From: an uncultured Bacteroidales bacterium
GTDB lineage: Bacteria; Bacteroidota; Bacteroidia; Bacteroidales; Bacteroidaceae
Direction of reading: 5' to 3'
DNA length: 64,000 bases
NCBI GenBank assembly: GCA_902779085.1
Contig: CACYZY010000011.1
Location: 1-64,000, forward strand
Shown here: positions 52,757 through 61,937 of the stretch, one piece after another
Layout: the number at the start of each line of letters is the position of its first letter
How positions within the stretch are numbered: the first letter of the stretch is position 1
The notes under the pieces: generated by a model
The model's input: the letters and a program-made list of their open reading frames with translations, nothing else
Told to the model about the DNA's origin: nothing
Databases searched by the model: none
Program-made: the position numbers and the translations under genes

Positions 52757-52778
52757 GCTAACAAAATTGAGTATAAAC

Positions 52779-54083
52779 ATGAGAAATGTCTCACAATTCC
52801 TGATTGCTGCTCCGGCTTCTGGGACAGGCAAGACCACTGTCAGTCGAGGGCTGATGGCTCTGCTTGTGCGTAATGGCTATCTTGTGCAACCGTATAAGTG
52901 TGGTCCCGACTATATTGATACGAAATTTCACGAGCGGGTTTGCAAGCGTCCATCTTATAATCTGGATTCCTTTATGTTATCTGAAAATCATATAATTGAT
53001 TTATATAATTTGCATGCTCATGATGCTGATGTATGCGTAGTAGAGGGGATGATGGGCTTGTTTGACGGCTACGATCGTGACAGAGGCTCTTGTTCTGAGG
53101 TGGCAAGGATTTTACAATTACCTGTCATCTTAGTGGTGAATGCTCAGAGTGCTGCTTATTCGTTAACTGCTTTAATCAGTGGGTTCCTGCATTTCAAACG
53201 AGATGTCAAGATAGTTGGTGTGATATTCAACAATGTGAGTTCACAGAAACACAAGCAAATGTTGTGGAATGTATGTGAAGATTTGCATGTCCCTTGTTTT
53301 GGCTACATTCCCAAACGCCAGGAACTGATGCAACAATCGAGGTATTTAGGTCTAGATTTCAGTGAGATGAATGGTGATGATGGCTTGGCCGACTTGATAG
53401 AGGAGCATGTTGATTGGCGAGGTATCTTACAAGCTACGCAATGTGAAGTACCAACGATAGAGGTTCCTAAGAAGAATTTCCAACAGAATATGAAAATATG
53501 GGTGGCGCGCAATGATGATTCGTTTTCTTTTATCTATGCTGAGCACTTGGATTTGTTGTATAACATGGGAAATGTTACATTTTTCAATCCTGAAGATAAC
53601 CAAGAGATTCCTGGTGATATAGATATACTCTATCTGCCTGGTGGCTATCCTGAAAAGCATGGGGATGCTTTAGTAGCAGCTAAGACTACAAGAGGTTCTA
53701 TTAAGCAGTTTATAGAAAATGGTGGTAAAACGTTAGCTGAGTGCGGAGGTATGATATACCTTTCACAAGGCATTGTTGCCGATGACGACAATTACTATCC
53801 AATGGTTGGTGTATTGCCTTTTAAGATATCCATGCGCAAGCAAGACAGAAAGTTATCGTTGGGCTATCGTGTATTTGATTGGAAAGGAAAACGTTGTTGT
53901 GGACATGAGTTTCATTATACGCAATTTTTGCCTGATGAACCTGTGCCACCTTCTGAATTCAAGGTATTCGATGCGTTAAACAGACCTGTTATAACGCCTA
54001 TTTTTAGATATAAGAATTTGATTTCCAGTTATACTCATCTTTATTGGGGTGAGTCGGGATTTGTGGATTTATTTGAATCATGA
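52779..54083 (+). CDS. cbiA: Cobyrinate a,c-diamide synthase
   Basis: 434 residues from the ATG at 52779 (MRNVSQFLIAAPASGTGKTT). ATP- and glutamine-dependent amidation of the a and c side chains of (cob)yrinate. The N-terminal dethiobiotin-synthetase-like ATPase has P-loop APASGTGKTT and CGPDYIDTKFHE; VVEGMMGLFDG follows. The C-terminal type I glutamine amidotransferase domain has Cys322 in LAECGGMIYLS and His in YTHLYW. The adenosyltransferase gene overlaps its stop by 4 bp. Confidence 0.95.
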   Translation: MRNVSQFLIAAPASGTGKTTVSRGLMALLVRNGYLVQPYKCGPDYIDTKFHERVCKRPSYNLDSFMLSENHIIDLYNLHAHDADVCVVEGMMGLFDGYDRDRGSCSEVARILQLPVILVVNAQSAAYSLTALISGFLHFKRDVKIVGVIFNNVSSQKHKQMLWNVCEDLHVPCFGYIPKRQELMQQSRYLGLDFSEMNGDDGLADLIEEHVDWRGILQATQCEVPTIEVPKKNFQQNMKIWVARNDDSFSFIYAEHLDLLYNMGNVTFFNPEDNQEIPGDIDILYLPGGYPEKHGDALVAAKTTRGSIKQFIENGGKTLAECGGMIYLSQGIVADDDNYYPMVGVLPFKISMRKQDRKLSLGYRVFDWKGKRCCGHEFHYTQFLPDEPVPPSEFKVFDALNRPVITPIFRYKNLISSYTHLYWGESGFVDLFES

Positions 54084-54622
54084 AGAAGATATATACTAAG
54101 ACAGGAGATGAGGGAATGACCAGCCTAAGGGGTGGTGTGAGAGTACCTAAAGATGATATACGTATAGAGGCCAACGGCACCATCGATTTGCTAAATGCCC
54201 TAATCGGCAAGTTGCGAGTGATGCCTGGCATTAGTGATGACTGGAAACCCTATTTGCAGGATATCCAAAAAGAGCTGATGACGGTGATGAGTCATGTCGC
54301 CACACCAGAGGACAAGATCAATCCGCGTCTGTTACATGTGAACGAACTGACCGAGCGCATGGAGCTGAGAATGGACGAAGTGATGGCCAAGATAGAAGAA
54401 CATGGTCACTTTATTGTGCCTACAGGTTCGATTGCATCTGCTGAGATACACATTGCCCGTACGATAGCACGACAAGCTGAGCGCAGACTATGGACAGTAA
54501 ACAGAGATTATCCTATTGATTCGTCTGTGATGCGATTCATGAACAGACTGAGCGATTTCCTGTTCGTGATGACTAAAGAGCAATTGCAAAAAGAAGGAAT
54601 TGCTCCAGAGGACTGGAAATAA
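54080..54622 (+). CDS. Cob(I)alamin adenosyltransferase, PduO type
   Basis: 180-residue trimeric ATP:corrinoid adenosyltransferase that forms the Co-C bond. N-terminal ATP-binding motif TKTGDEGMTSLRGG; C-terminal RQAERRLWTVNRDYPIDSSV and RFMNRLSDFLFVM motifs lining the corrinoid site. Start codon overlaps the cbiA stop (ATGA), so the two are coupled. It is unrelated to BtuR/CobA types but serves the same step. Confidence 0.94.
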   Translation: MKKIYTKTGDEGMTSLRGGVRVPKDDIRIEANGTIDLLNALIGKLRVMPGISDDWKPYLQDIQKELMTVMSHVATPEDKINPRLLHVNELTERMELRMDEVMAKIEEHGHFIVPTGSIASAEIHIARTIARQAERRLWTVNRDYPIDSSVMRFMNRLSDFLFVMTKEQLQKEGIAPEDWK

Positions 54623-54627
54623 CCTAT

Positions 54628-55662
54628 TTATTCGTCTATCTTATTGCCTTTATTTTTGCCGAAAAGTACAATAGCCACGATGGGGGCACCAATTAGAGCA
54701 GTAACAGAATTGACTGGCAATACTCCTTCATAGCTTGGCATACGAGCTACCAAATTGCAGAGCAATGCTAAAGCAGCTCCGGCCAATACGCAAGCCGGCA
54801 ACAAAATCCGGTGGTCGGAGGTGCGAAACAGGGCTCTACATAAGTGAGGTACCGCTAATCCAAGAAACATGACAGGACCGCAATAAGCTGTGACGATTGC
54901 TGCTAAGATACCTGAACAACAGATGACCTGAGTGCGTGCCCACTTGATAGATAATCCCAAGCTACGGGCATAACCATCACCCAGTAATAATAGGTTCAAA
55001 GGTTTAATCAAGGTCATGGAAAGGGGAAGGAGAACCACCATGATGGAGACAAACAATAGCATTTGGTCACCTGAAACTCGCGAAAAACTACCCAATCCCC
55101 AAACAACGAACGCTTTTACATCTTCTTCATTGCTGAAGAATTTCAGTACACCGATAATTGCCGTAGCCAGATAACCAATCATCACACCTATCACCAAGAG
55201 GGTGACATTTCCCTTCACCTTGTGAGATACCCACACGATAAGTGACAATACAGCCAAAGCACCAACGATAGCAGCTATAGACATAGCTGCATCACCCAGA
55301 TAACCTAAACGACTAAGGGCAACCCCACCTAAAGAACCAGAAAGCAATACCACAAAACCAACGCCCAAAGTGGCTCCACTGCTTACGCCTAAAACAGAAG
55401 GCCCAGCCAACGGGTTGCGGAATACCGTTTGCATCTGCATACCGCTTACGGCCAATCCTGCACCAGCTACTGTTGCTGTAAGTGCTTGTGGCAAACGAGA
55501 ACGCATGACAATGTTTTGCCAAATCTCTTGTTGGGAGTTGTCACCCATGAGAATCAGCCATACGCTTTTCAGGGGAATCTCGATGGTGCCTACTGCCAAA
55601 TTGAGAGCAAACAATACTACAATAAGCAGCGTTAGTCCAATGAGGTAGGTGGTTGTCTTCAT
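54628..55662 (-). CDS. FecCD/BtuC-type ABC transporter permease
   Basis: 344-residue membrane protein with about ten helices. Family motifs: RLPQALTATVAGAGLAVSGMQMQ, NPLAGPSVLGVSSGATLG, and GPVMFLGLAVPHLCRALFRT (ATPase-contacting loop). Transports siderophores, haem or cobalamin; the location behind corrinoid genes favours cobalamin or cobinamide. The start overlaps the stop of the substrate-binding protein gene. No gene for the ATPase (BtuD) follows; the gene ends against the convergent adenosyltransferase gene. Confidence 0.9.
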   Translation of the reverse strand: MKTTTYLIGLTLLIVVLFALNLAVGTIEIPLKSVWLILMGDNSQQEIWQNIVMRSRLPQALTATVAGAGLAVSGMQMQTVFRNPLAGPSVLGVSSGATLGVGFVVLLSGSLGGVALSRLGYLGDAAMSIAAIVGALAVLSLIVWVSHKVKGNVTLLVIGVMIGYLATAIIGVLKFFSNEEDVKAFVVWGLGSFSRVSGDQMLLFVSIMVVLLPLSMTLIKPLNLLLLGDGYARSLGLSIKWARTQVICCSGILAAIVTAYCGPVMFLGLAVPHLCRALFRTSDHRILLPACVLAGAALALLCNLVARMPSYEGVLPVNSVTALIGAPIVAIVLFGKNKGNKIDE

Positions 55663-56810
55663 TTCAGAATCTTATAATAAGTAGGTTGATAATCAGATGG
55701 TAAAACTTCTGGGTGAAATACATATACCAAGTCTGAAAGCAGTATATCAGGCTCTACAGGCGCTTTTTCGTAATAAGGACTCCGTTTCATGTTGCAATAG
55801 ATGACCTGATGTTCTTTGAATGCCTTGAACAATTCGTTACGAGGCTCACTGGCTTTCAGAGCATTATAACTGAATTCGCCAGGAAAGCTGTTGAGGATGC
55901 GCCAGTAGTCTGCATTGGCCGCCATAGCATACAATTTCTCAAACTCTATATTCACGCCACCACTATTAGGATCGTCTTTCAGAACATAGTCAGCTCCTGC
56001 ATCTGCAAAAATCTGTGCTAGGAAACTCTTGCCACCAACCGCATACCAGTTGCCTCCATGCATTTCGCCACTCAACACAGTAGGACGATGCTCGGCTTTC
56101 GAAGCTATCTCCTTGATGTGGTCATAACGTTGACAAATGCTTTCAAAGAGGTTGTTGGCTTGTTCTTCTTGCCCAATGAACAAACCTATGAACTTCAGCC
56201 ATTCGGCCTGTCCGAGTGGATGCAACTCCTTGTATCCCAGATGGGGAACCAAAGTAATTCCCGTATTTTTGATGGCTTCATAACCTCCTCTTTTGAATGG
56301 AGAAATGAAGATTACATCAGGATTGGCCGCCATTACCACCTCAGCATCGAAGTCGCCTTCCGAACCAATTTGTTGTATCTTGCCATCTTTCACCAGTTGC
56401 AATACATCTTCGTTGAAGAGATTCTTGATACTGGTGATGCCTGACACATTATTCAATGCATTTAGGGCAATGAAGTCAGCCAATTGCAGCATGGTCATGC
56501 AGATGGCTTGGTCGATAGGGGTTCGAACCACTGTATAGTCCTGAGGTACATCGAATGATGACAATTGCTTTGGTACCAAAGCAAAATGCCAGGCAGTGGA
56601 TTCCTCTGCTTGTGGGTCTTGGATATCAATCAGACGGATACCGTTGGTAAGGTCTTTTACTTGAAAGCCTTGAGCATAATTCAGCACAGTGACTTTTTCT
56701 GTAGAGAGGCCATTGGCAACAGAATCGTTGTTATTTGTTTTCTTGCCTTTGCAACAACAAAGAAGACAAGCCAACAGACATAAACCAAATGTTTTGATAA
56801 TACTTTTCAT
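55659..56810 (-). CDS. ABC transporter substrate-binding lipoprotein (BtuF-like)
   Basis: 383 residues from the ATG at 56810, which begins the lipoprotein signal MKSIIKTFGLCLLACLLCC; the longer frame to 56882 overlaps the end of the cbiJ-cbiD gene. Two-lobed periplasmic-binding-protein fold of the siderophore/cobalamin class (MAANPDVIFISPFKRGGYEA; SKAEHRPTVLSGEMHGGNWY; GGKSFLAQIFADAGADYVL). Placed 25 bp after cbiJ-cbiD and coupled to the permease. A corrinoid ligand is inferred from context; iron-siderophore is the alternative. Confidence 0.87.
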   Translation of the reverse strand: MKSIIKTFGLCLLACLLCCCKGKKTNNNDSVANGLSTEKVTVLNYAQGFQVKDLTNGIRLIDIQDPQAEESTAWHFALVPKQLSSFDVPQDYTVVRTPIDQAICMTMLQLADFIALNALNNVSGITSIKNLFNEDVLQLVKDGKIQQIGSEGDFDAEVVMAANPDVIFISPFKRGGYEAIKNTGITLVPHLGYKELHPLGQAEWLKFIGLFIGQEEQANNLFESICQRYDHIKEIASKAEHRPTVLSGEMHGGNWYAVGGKSFLAQIFADAGADYVLKDDPNSGGVNIEFEKLYAMAANADYWRILNSFPGEFSYNALKASEPRNELFKAFKEHQVIYCNMKRSPYYEKAPVEPDILLSDLVYVFHPEVLPSDYQPTYYKILK

Positions 56811-56835
56811 ATATCTTTTCTTATTATTTTTAATC

Positions 56836-58752
56836 TTATTTTTTGCTTTTATCATCGTTCTGCTTCTTTGATGATATGTCATTTGACTTCGGTGCTGAGT
56901 CTCGAGTTAATTGTACATATTCAAAACACAATTTCCCATTGGGAAGTAATGGAGCACAATGCTCGTAGCAATGCCGAAGTACCACCTTCACAAAAGCATC
57001 AAATTCGAGTGGAGGAAGCAAACTAATCAAATCACGTGCCATATTCAGGTTGTCAGAGAGTTGCAAACTCTCTTCTGAACATCCAGCTTCACACATCATC
57101 GCCTTGATGAAATCCTTATTCATCGTAGCTTCACGGCTATGAGTATCTAAATGCCCTTCAGCTAGTTTGACGGCCTTACCCATCATAATTCCGATGGTAA
57201 TTTGAGGTATCTCCATTTCGTTAGCCAAACGCAAGGCCTCGCCTATATAGTTACCATATTCCACAAAAGCCTGTGTGGGCAGTTCCGGGTGTTTTTCTTG
57301 CAAGATTTTCTCGCTCATGGCTCCCGAATGGAGTACCAAATGCTGGCATCCCATCGCCTTTGCTACATTCATGCATTTCTTAATAGAATTGATGAATCCC
57401 TCGATGCTGAAAGGTTGTATGATGCCTGATACACCCACGATAGATATACCATCGACAATCCCCAAACGAGGATTGAAGGTTTTGTGGGCAAGTTCTTTAC
57501 CAGCTGGAACGCTTACTATAACTTTGATTGTTTTTAATTGATTATTGAGAATTGGACCATGTCCCTTTTCTAATAAGTGCCGGAGGTTCTGACGAATCAT
57601 TTGGCGAGGTACCTTATTGATAGCAGCAGAGCCAACGGGATAGTCAAAGCCAGGTAGGGTGATGCGTCCAATGCCTTCACCACCTCGGATAAGGATGCGT
57701 GGCAAGAGCTGATCATTATCGGCTTGGTCTTCTGTTGATAAAGGTGTGCCATCAGGCAATATTTCTACAGAAGCCCTGATTTCTATCCCTTTGGTGATAT
57801 CAGGATCGTCACCGCTATCCTTTAGTACATAGGCATAATTGTCACCATAGTGTACTTCCACATGAATAGTCTCGCCATCAGGGAGAATAACGGGAACGAC
57901 TTGAGGATGTTGTCCATCTATTTGATGCATAGCAGCTATGGAAGCTGCTGTGGCACAGGTGCCTGTTGTAATTCCACTATGCAGAGGATAGAATTCTGGC
58001 AACAGTTTTTCTACCATTCTACGTAAACCGTGTTCGCCATTGACGATATGAAAGACTGATGGCGTAGCTGGACGACAAATGGCAAATACTTGCATGCCTT
58101 GTTCTTTGGCTGCATTCACTTTCTCGAGAAAGCCTCCGCTTGTGCCACTTTCCTTGGTGATCATGGCATCAAACGGTGGTTGTAGCGACAAGTGAAGTTT
58201 ATTCCATGTGGCATCATTATTCTCGTCATAATAGAGAAGGTGGTCATCAGTAATGCAGTTTTCGTGTGCTATTTGCAATGAGTTTTCTCGGTTGAGGATG
58301 CGGAAATAGCAATCAACGCCTTGATTGATAAGTGGTTTTAGTTTGGCGATGGTCTGCACACCAGTAAGTGCTAACAGATGTTTTACACCTTTTTTTTCAA
58401 TCTTCTCAATAGCATCGGCATAATTGTTACACCAAATGATGGAAGGATCTCGTGGAGGAAAGATACGCTCAAAACGAATGGCAGGAATATTTAAGGATAG
58501 AGCTACATCAGCTATCGTTTGATGCAACACCTCTGCAAACGGATGTCCTGCATCAATCAGTAGTTTGATTGTGTGTTCTTGACAGAAGGATTTGATTTGC
58601 TCAATGTTCATAGCACCTGTAAGGCGAGTGCCATGATGCAACACAACCTCCTGCTCATCGCCTCGCGTTGAGTAGTAGTAGGGATTGCCTGCTTCTTCGA
58701 GCTTCCTGATGGCTATCCTGCCTTCAGTTGTTCCTCCAAAAACTAAAATCAT
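56836..58752 (-). CDS. cbiJD: Fused precorrin-6A reductase (CbiJ) and cobalt-precorrin-5B C1-methyltransferase (CbiD)
   Basis: 638 residues. Residues 1 to about 255 are CbiJ/CobK: MILVFGGTTEGRIAIRKLEE, DAGHPFAEVLHQTI, LALTGVQTIAKL and ITKESGTSGGFLEKV. From about 260 on it is CbiD: HSGITTGTCATAASIAA, VSVPAGKELAHKTFNPRLGI, GVSGIIQPFSIEGF and the late IGIMMGKAVKLAEGHLDTH. The two catalyse nearby steps of the anaerobic corrin pathway (C1 methylation, then reduction of the ring). Such fusion is known in Bacteroidetes. The last 15 residues form a Lys/Ser-rich tail. Confidence 0.93.
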   Translation of the reverse strand: MILVFGGTTEGRIAIRKLEEAGNPYYYSTRGDEQEVVLHHGTRLTGAMNIEQIKSFCQEHTIKLLIDAGHPFAEVLHQTIADVALSLNIPAIRFERIFPPRDPSIIWCNNYADAIEKIEKKGVKHLLALTGVQTIAKLKPLINQGVDCYFRILNRENSLQIAHENCITDDHLLYYDENNDATWNKLHLSLQPPFDAMITKESGTSGGFLEKVNAAKEQGMQVFAICRPATPSVFHIVNGEHGLRRMVEKLLPEFYPLHSGITTGTCATAASIAAMHQIDGQHPQVVPVILPDGETIHVEVHYGDNYAYVLKDSGDDPDITKGIEIRASVEILPDGTPLSTEDQADNDQLLPRILIRGGEGIGRITLPGFDYPVGSAAINKVPRQMIRQNLRHLLEKGHGPILNNQLKTIKVIVSVPAGKELAHKTFNPRLGIVDGISIVGVSGIIQPFSIEGFINSIKKCMNVAKAMGCQHLVLHSGAMSEKILQEKHPELPTQAFVEYGNYIGEALRLANEMEIPQITIGIMMGKAVKLAEGHLDTHSREATMNKDFIKAMMCEAGCSEESLQLSDNLNMARDLISLLPPLEFDAFVKVVLRHCYEHCAPLLPNGKLCFEYVQLTRDSAPKSNDISSKKQNDDKSKK

Positions 58753-58810
58753 TAGTTTATTCTTCCTAATTACTTTCCTTATTCATTATCCATTGGCTTC
58801 ACCCAATTCT

Positions 58811-58875
58811 GTCACAACTCGGCATAGCTGATGTAAGCATCGCTCTGCTCTTGCTGCTCCAGAAAGTCTCAATTT
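58811..58875 (+). repeat. Dispersed intergenic repeat, copy C
   Basis: TCACAACTCGGCATAGCTGA then TGTAAGCATCGCTCTGCTCT then TGCTCCAGAAAGTCTCAATT. Aligns with copy B over about 55 bp and with the minus-strand segment 61648-61706 inside cobL. It lies between cbiJ-cbiD and cbiG-cbiF, directly after the stop of the latter, and is preceded by TTATTCATTATCCATT, a tail also seen near copy A. Confidence 0.7.
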
Positions 58876-60648
58876 TCAATTATCTTTCCCTTCCCTAAAA
58901 AGATGAGTAAACTGCTTATTGTACAACTCCGACAAACCCTGACGGTTGTCGATGGCATCGCCAACTACTAACATGGTTGTCAGTGTCAGGTTGTTGTCTT
59001 TCACAATCTTTGCTAAATCCTTCAATACTCCACGATAGATGCGTTGGTCTTTCCACGTAAGGTGGTAACAAGCCGCAACAGGAGTATCTTCAGGATATTC
59101 CATCAGCAATTCACGTTGCACCTCGTCAACGATAGCGGCACTCAGGAAGATACACATGGTGCTCTGACTACGTGCCAACAAATGCAGCTTTTCTTTATCA
59201 GGCATAGGGGTACGGCCTTCTCCTCGTGTCAGGATGATGGTTTGCACCCGTTCTGGTATAGTAAACTGAGAGCGCAATTCAGCAGCAGCAGCTAAGAATG
59301 ACGAGATGCCAGGGGTAATATGATAGCTCATGCCCCATTTGTCGAAATAATTCATCTGTTCCTGAATGGCACCAAATATACAAGGGTCGCCCGTGTGCAA
59401 GCGTACGATGAACTTACCTTCGTCATAGAATCTCTTCATCAAGTTTACTTGTTCCTCCAATGCCATAGAGGCCGAACTGAGAACGGTGGCTCCTGGTTTG
59501 TGACATTCGGTTAATTCCCTGGGAACCAGACTGCCTGCATATAGGATAAGGTCGGCTTTTTCCAACATTTTCCTGCCTCTAACAGACACTAAATCGGGAT
59601 CACCAGGACCAGCTCCCACAATCTCAATATGTCCTTGTTTAGGCTCTCTCAAATAGGTGTTGCCTATTGCTAAGGCAACCGTCCAGTTCTTGCCTTTCAC
59701 CTTTTCTTTGATGAGCTTGCCGTTATTGGAACCTAAGATGGCAGCTGCTTCGCAAACGCTGGGTGTACCTACATGTTGCGCTACCGTACTGCTGGGAGTC
59801 GGTACATCAACATCCGACAATTCATGGGCTTTGTAGAAAACCACCTCATTGCCTCCCTTTTGCAAGTGGTGTATGACAGGTTCATCAGCTTTTACGTTAA
59901 TGGTGGCATATTGCTTTATTGCCTTCGGCTCTATGCCGTCGAGTGTCAATTGATGGTAGATTTCCTGCAAAATACTCTCAACTGGTTGCGCCTGATGTGC
60001 CAAACCGATGCCCAATGTCAGTACTTCGGGAATATATTGAAGCATGACAACACCGTTGATAGCCTCAAAATGCTTGTAGGAAACAATGATGACCAACTTA
60101 AACTTACTGGTTGTCACTTCGTCTATGTTGTTGACGATGGTGACATGTGAGGGTAGGGTGTTCTCCAGATACTCCGTTCCCTCATCGTGAATGTCGAGCA
60201 ACAGGGCCGTTGGTTCTTGGTTGACAAAAGCAAAAATAGCAGGATTTGTGGCATGAAGGGGTTGCCAGTTAAAGCGTTCGCCAAGTGTATCGAGTGCCCA
60301 TAATCCAGACATATCGCTTTGTGTGGTAATGACAGGCGTAGCTCCCAAAATGCCTGCAATCTGTAAAGCCAAATCATTCGCCCCTCCTACATGACCAGAC
60401 AAAACAGATATTACTTGTTTTCCCAAGCTGTCAATACAAATAATGGCAGGGTCAGTATGCTTGTCGTATATGTATGGCGCAATGGTTCGCACACAGATAC
60501 CCAGGGCTCCAATAAATACAAAGGCATCGTATTGATTCCACGTATTGCCCACATTTACGCGATGTAGTGTGGTTGCATGAAATTGCTGGCATATAGTATT
60601 AGCCACCACTTTACCTGTTTCGTTTATGGGTATAACAGCTATTTTCAT
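58876..60648 (-). CDS. cbiGF: Fused cobalt-precorrin-5A hydrolase (CbiG) and cobalt-precorrin-4 C11-methyltransferase (CbiF)
   Basis: 590 residues. Residues 1 to about 335 are CbiG, with VFIGALGICVRTIAPYIYDK and VISVLSGHVGGANDLALQIA, which opens the delta-lactone and loses the C20 fragment. Residues about 345-590 are CbiF/CobM: IVGAGPGDPDLVSVRGRKML (SAM-binding), ILYAGSLVP, LHTGDPCIFGAIQEQM and PGISSFLAAAAEL. The two steps are consecutive in the anaerobic pathway (C11 methylation then ring opening). The start overlaps the cobL stop by 4 bp. Confidence 0.94.
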   Translation of the reverse strand: MKIAVIPINETGKVVANTICQQFHATTLHRVNVGNTWNQYDAFVFIGALGICVRTIAPYIYDKHTDPAIICIDSLGKQVISVLSGHVGGANDLALQIAGILGATPVITTQSDMSGLWALDTLGERFNWQPLHATNPAIFAFVNQEPTALLLDIHDEGTEYLENTLPSHVTIVNNIDEVTTSKFKLVIIVSYKHFEAINGVVMLQYIPEVLTLGIGLAHQAQPVESILQEIYHQLTLDGIEPKAIKQYATINVKADEPVIHHLQKGGNEVVFYKAHELSDVDVPTPSSTVAQHVGTPSVCEAAAILGSNNGKLIKEKVKGKNWTVALAIGNTYLREPKQGHIEIVGAGPGDPDLVSVRGRKMLEKADLILYAGSLVPRELTECHKPGATVLSSASMALEEQVNLMKRFYDEGKFIVRLHTGDPCIFGAIQEQMNYFDKWGMSYHITPGISSFLAAAAELRSQFTIPERVQTIILTRGEGRTPMPDKEKLHLLARSQSTMCIFLSAAIVDEVQRELLMEYPEDTPVAACYHLTWKDQRIYRGVLKDLAKIVKDNNLTLTTMLVVGDAIDNRQGLSELYNKQFTHLFREGKDN

Positions 60649-61937
60649 AAGGTTGCTTTTATAATTTCTATGGGGTTAAAATCGTTGAGTGTAATGTGCA
60701 TAGATGGTTGTAAGGTAAAACCAATTTCCTCGGCTTGTTGTTTGAATGCTTGCTGACTCTCTTGGCTTACTGAATTTAAAACTACACATCCACCAGGCAG
60801 CAACACGCTCTTGATGCGTTCTAACATAGAAGAGAGTTGTCCGTTATGTCCTCCAATGAACACAGCATCCGGATGAGGCAGGTTGTTCAGGTCTTGCTTC
60901 ATGAAATCACCTATCAAAGCGGTGATGCCTGGTGTTCCAAAGCGTTGCGAATTAATTCGCATCAGTTCTTTGCCTTCCTCGCGCACTTCAAAAGAAACAA
61001 TCTCCAGATGAGGGAATTGCAACTTAGCTTCTATGCTCACGGAACCTGTGCAGAAACCTATGTCCCAAAGCGTGTGCTTCTGATACAGATCTAAGGCTTG
61101 TAATGAGAGCAATCGGATAGGGGCTTTGGTAATCATTCTTGGACGCCCTTCCAATACGGCAAACCGTTCATCGGGAATACCAAATATTCTTGGCTTTGTG
61201 TGACTTGCTTGCAGTATCAGACAATTGGGATTGGTGAACGACTGCTGAGCAGCTTCTGCTAAAGTAAAATGGGAAATGTGTTCTTTTCCCGGGTTACCCA
61301 AATGCTCTCCTACACACATCTTGTATTGGTCGTAGCCATAGTTCAACATACGTTGTGCAATAGTAGCTGGGGTATGCTCTTTGTTGTCTGTCAATATACC
61401 TATCTTGGAAACTCTTTCTATTAACGCTTTGTCGAACTCATGCCAAGGGCGTCCAGTGAGTGATACAATGTGCATATCGTGATAGGGTATCAGCATGCGG
61501 TGTGCCAGTGTTTGCAGGGAGTTGAATGTTGGGAATAACTCTATTTCTGCATCTGGCATTTCGCGCAGAATGGTGTTGGCGAAGCCGAAGAACAAAGGGT
61601 CTCCTGAGGCGAATACAACAATTGACGATTGATAATTACAAATTGCTAATTGAGACTTCTCGGAGCAGTTAGAGTCCTTATGCTTGTTTGTTTGGTCGAG
61701 TTGTAACGAGATAGGGCGAAGCGAATGATTGAAATAATCTTTGTATTGCTCAAATACGGTTGATAGTGGCACAGTGATGTCAATCCACACTGCATCAGAA
61801 GGAAGCAAATCTTTTACAATTTCGTGATGTCGCTTGCCACCACTAAACACCTTTCCGTGCTTAATGGCCTCCAAAGCTTTTGGTTCTAACCAAGGATTTG
61901 GTGCATCGCTTAACCCTATTACAACAAACTTCTTCAT
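60645..61937 (-). CDS. cobL: Cobalt-precorrin-7 C5-methyltransferase/C15-methyltransferase (CbiE-CbiT fusion), with a repeat-derived insert
   Basis: 430 residues from the ATG at 61937, which overlaps the cbiH-cbiC stop and follows GGGAGGGA. CbiE part: VVIGLSDAPNPWLEP, VFASGDPLFFGFANTIL, VSLTGRPWHEFDKALI. CbiT part from about 235: PIRLLSLQALDLY, LWDIGFCTGSVSIEA (SAM motif), AVFIGGHNGQLSSML. It methylates C5 and C15 with decarboxylation. Odd: residues about 72-104, between FEQYKDYFN and SIVVFASGD, are polar, absent from relatives known to me, and encoded by DNA that matches the dispersed intergenic repeat. The reading frame stays open. Confidence 0.92.
   Translation of the reverse strand: MKKFVVIGLSDAPNPWLEPKALEAIKHGKVFSGGKRHHEIVKDLLPSDAVWIDITVPLSTVFEQYKDYFNHSLRPISLQLDQTNKHKDSNCSEKSQLAICNYQSSIVVFASGDPLFFGFANTILREMPDAEIELFPTFNSLQTLAHRMLIPYHDMHIVSLTGRPWHEFDKALIERVSKIGILTDNKEHTPATIAQRMLNYGYDQYKMCVGEHLGNPGKEHISHFTLAEAAQQSFTNPNCLILQASHTKPRIFGIPDERFAVLEGRPRMITKAPIRLLSLQALDLYQKHTLWDIGFCTGSVSIEAKLQFPHLEIVSFEVREEGKELMRINSQRFGTPGITALIGDFMKQDLNNLPHPDAVFIGGHNGQLSSMLERIKSVLLPGGCVVLNSVSQESQQAFKQQAEEIGFTLQPSMHITLNDFNPIEIIKATL
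61620..61710 (-). repeat. Copy of the dispersed repeat inside the cobL reading frame
   Basis: The minus strand reads TTACAACTCG, then AAGCATAAGGACTCT, then CTGCTCCGAGAAGTCTCAATT, then AGCAATTTGTAATTATC. This aligns with copy C (CACAACTCGG, AAGCATCGCTCTGC, CTGCTCCAGAAAGTCTCAATT, TTCAATTATC). It encodes roughly residues 76-106 of the cobL product. The core match is 61648-61706; the rest is the AT-rich tail. Confidence 0.65.

Noticed and set aside
52690-52778. Cobalamin riboswitch upstream of cobU or cbiA
   Set aside because: The gap is only 88 bp and holds promoters; no B12-box-like sequence or room for the aptamer. The leaders of the receptor and cbiHC genes are also too short.
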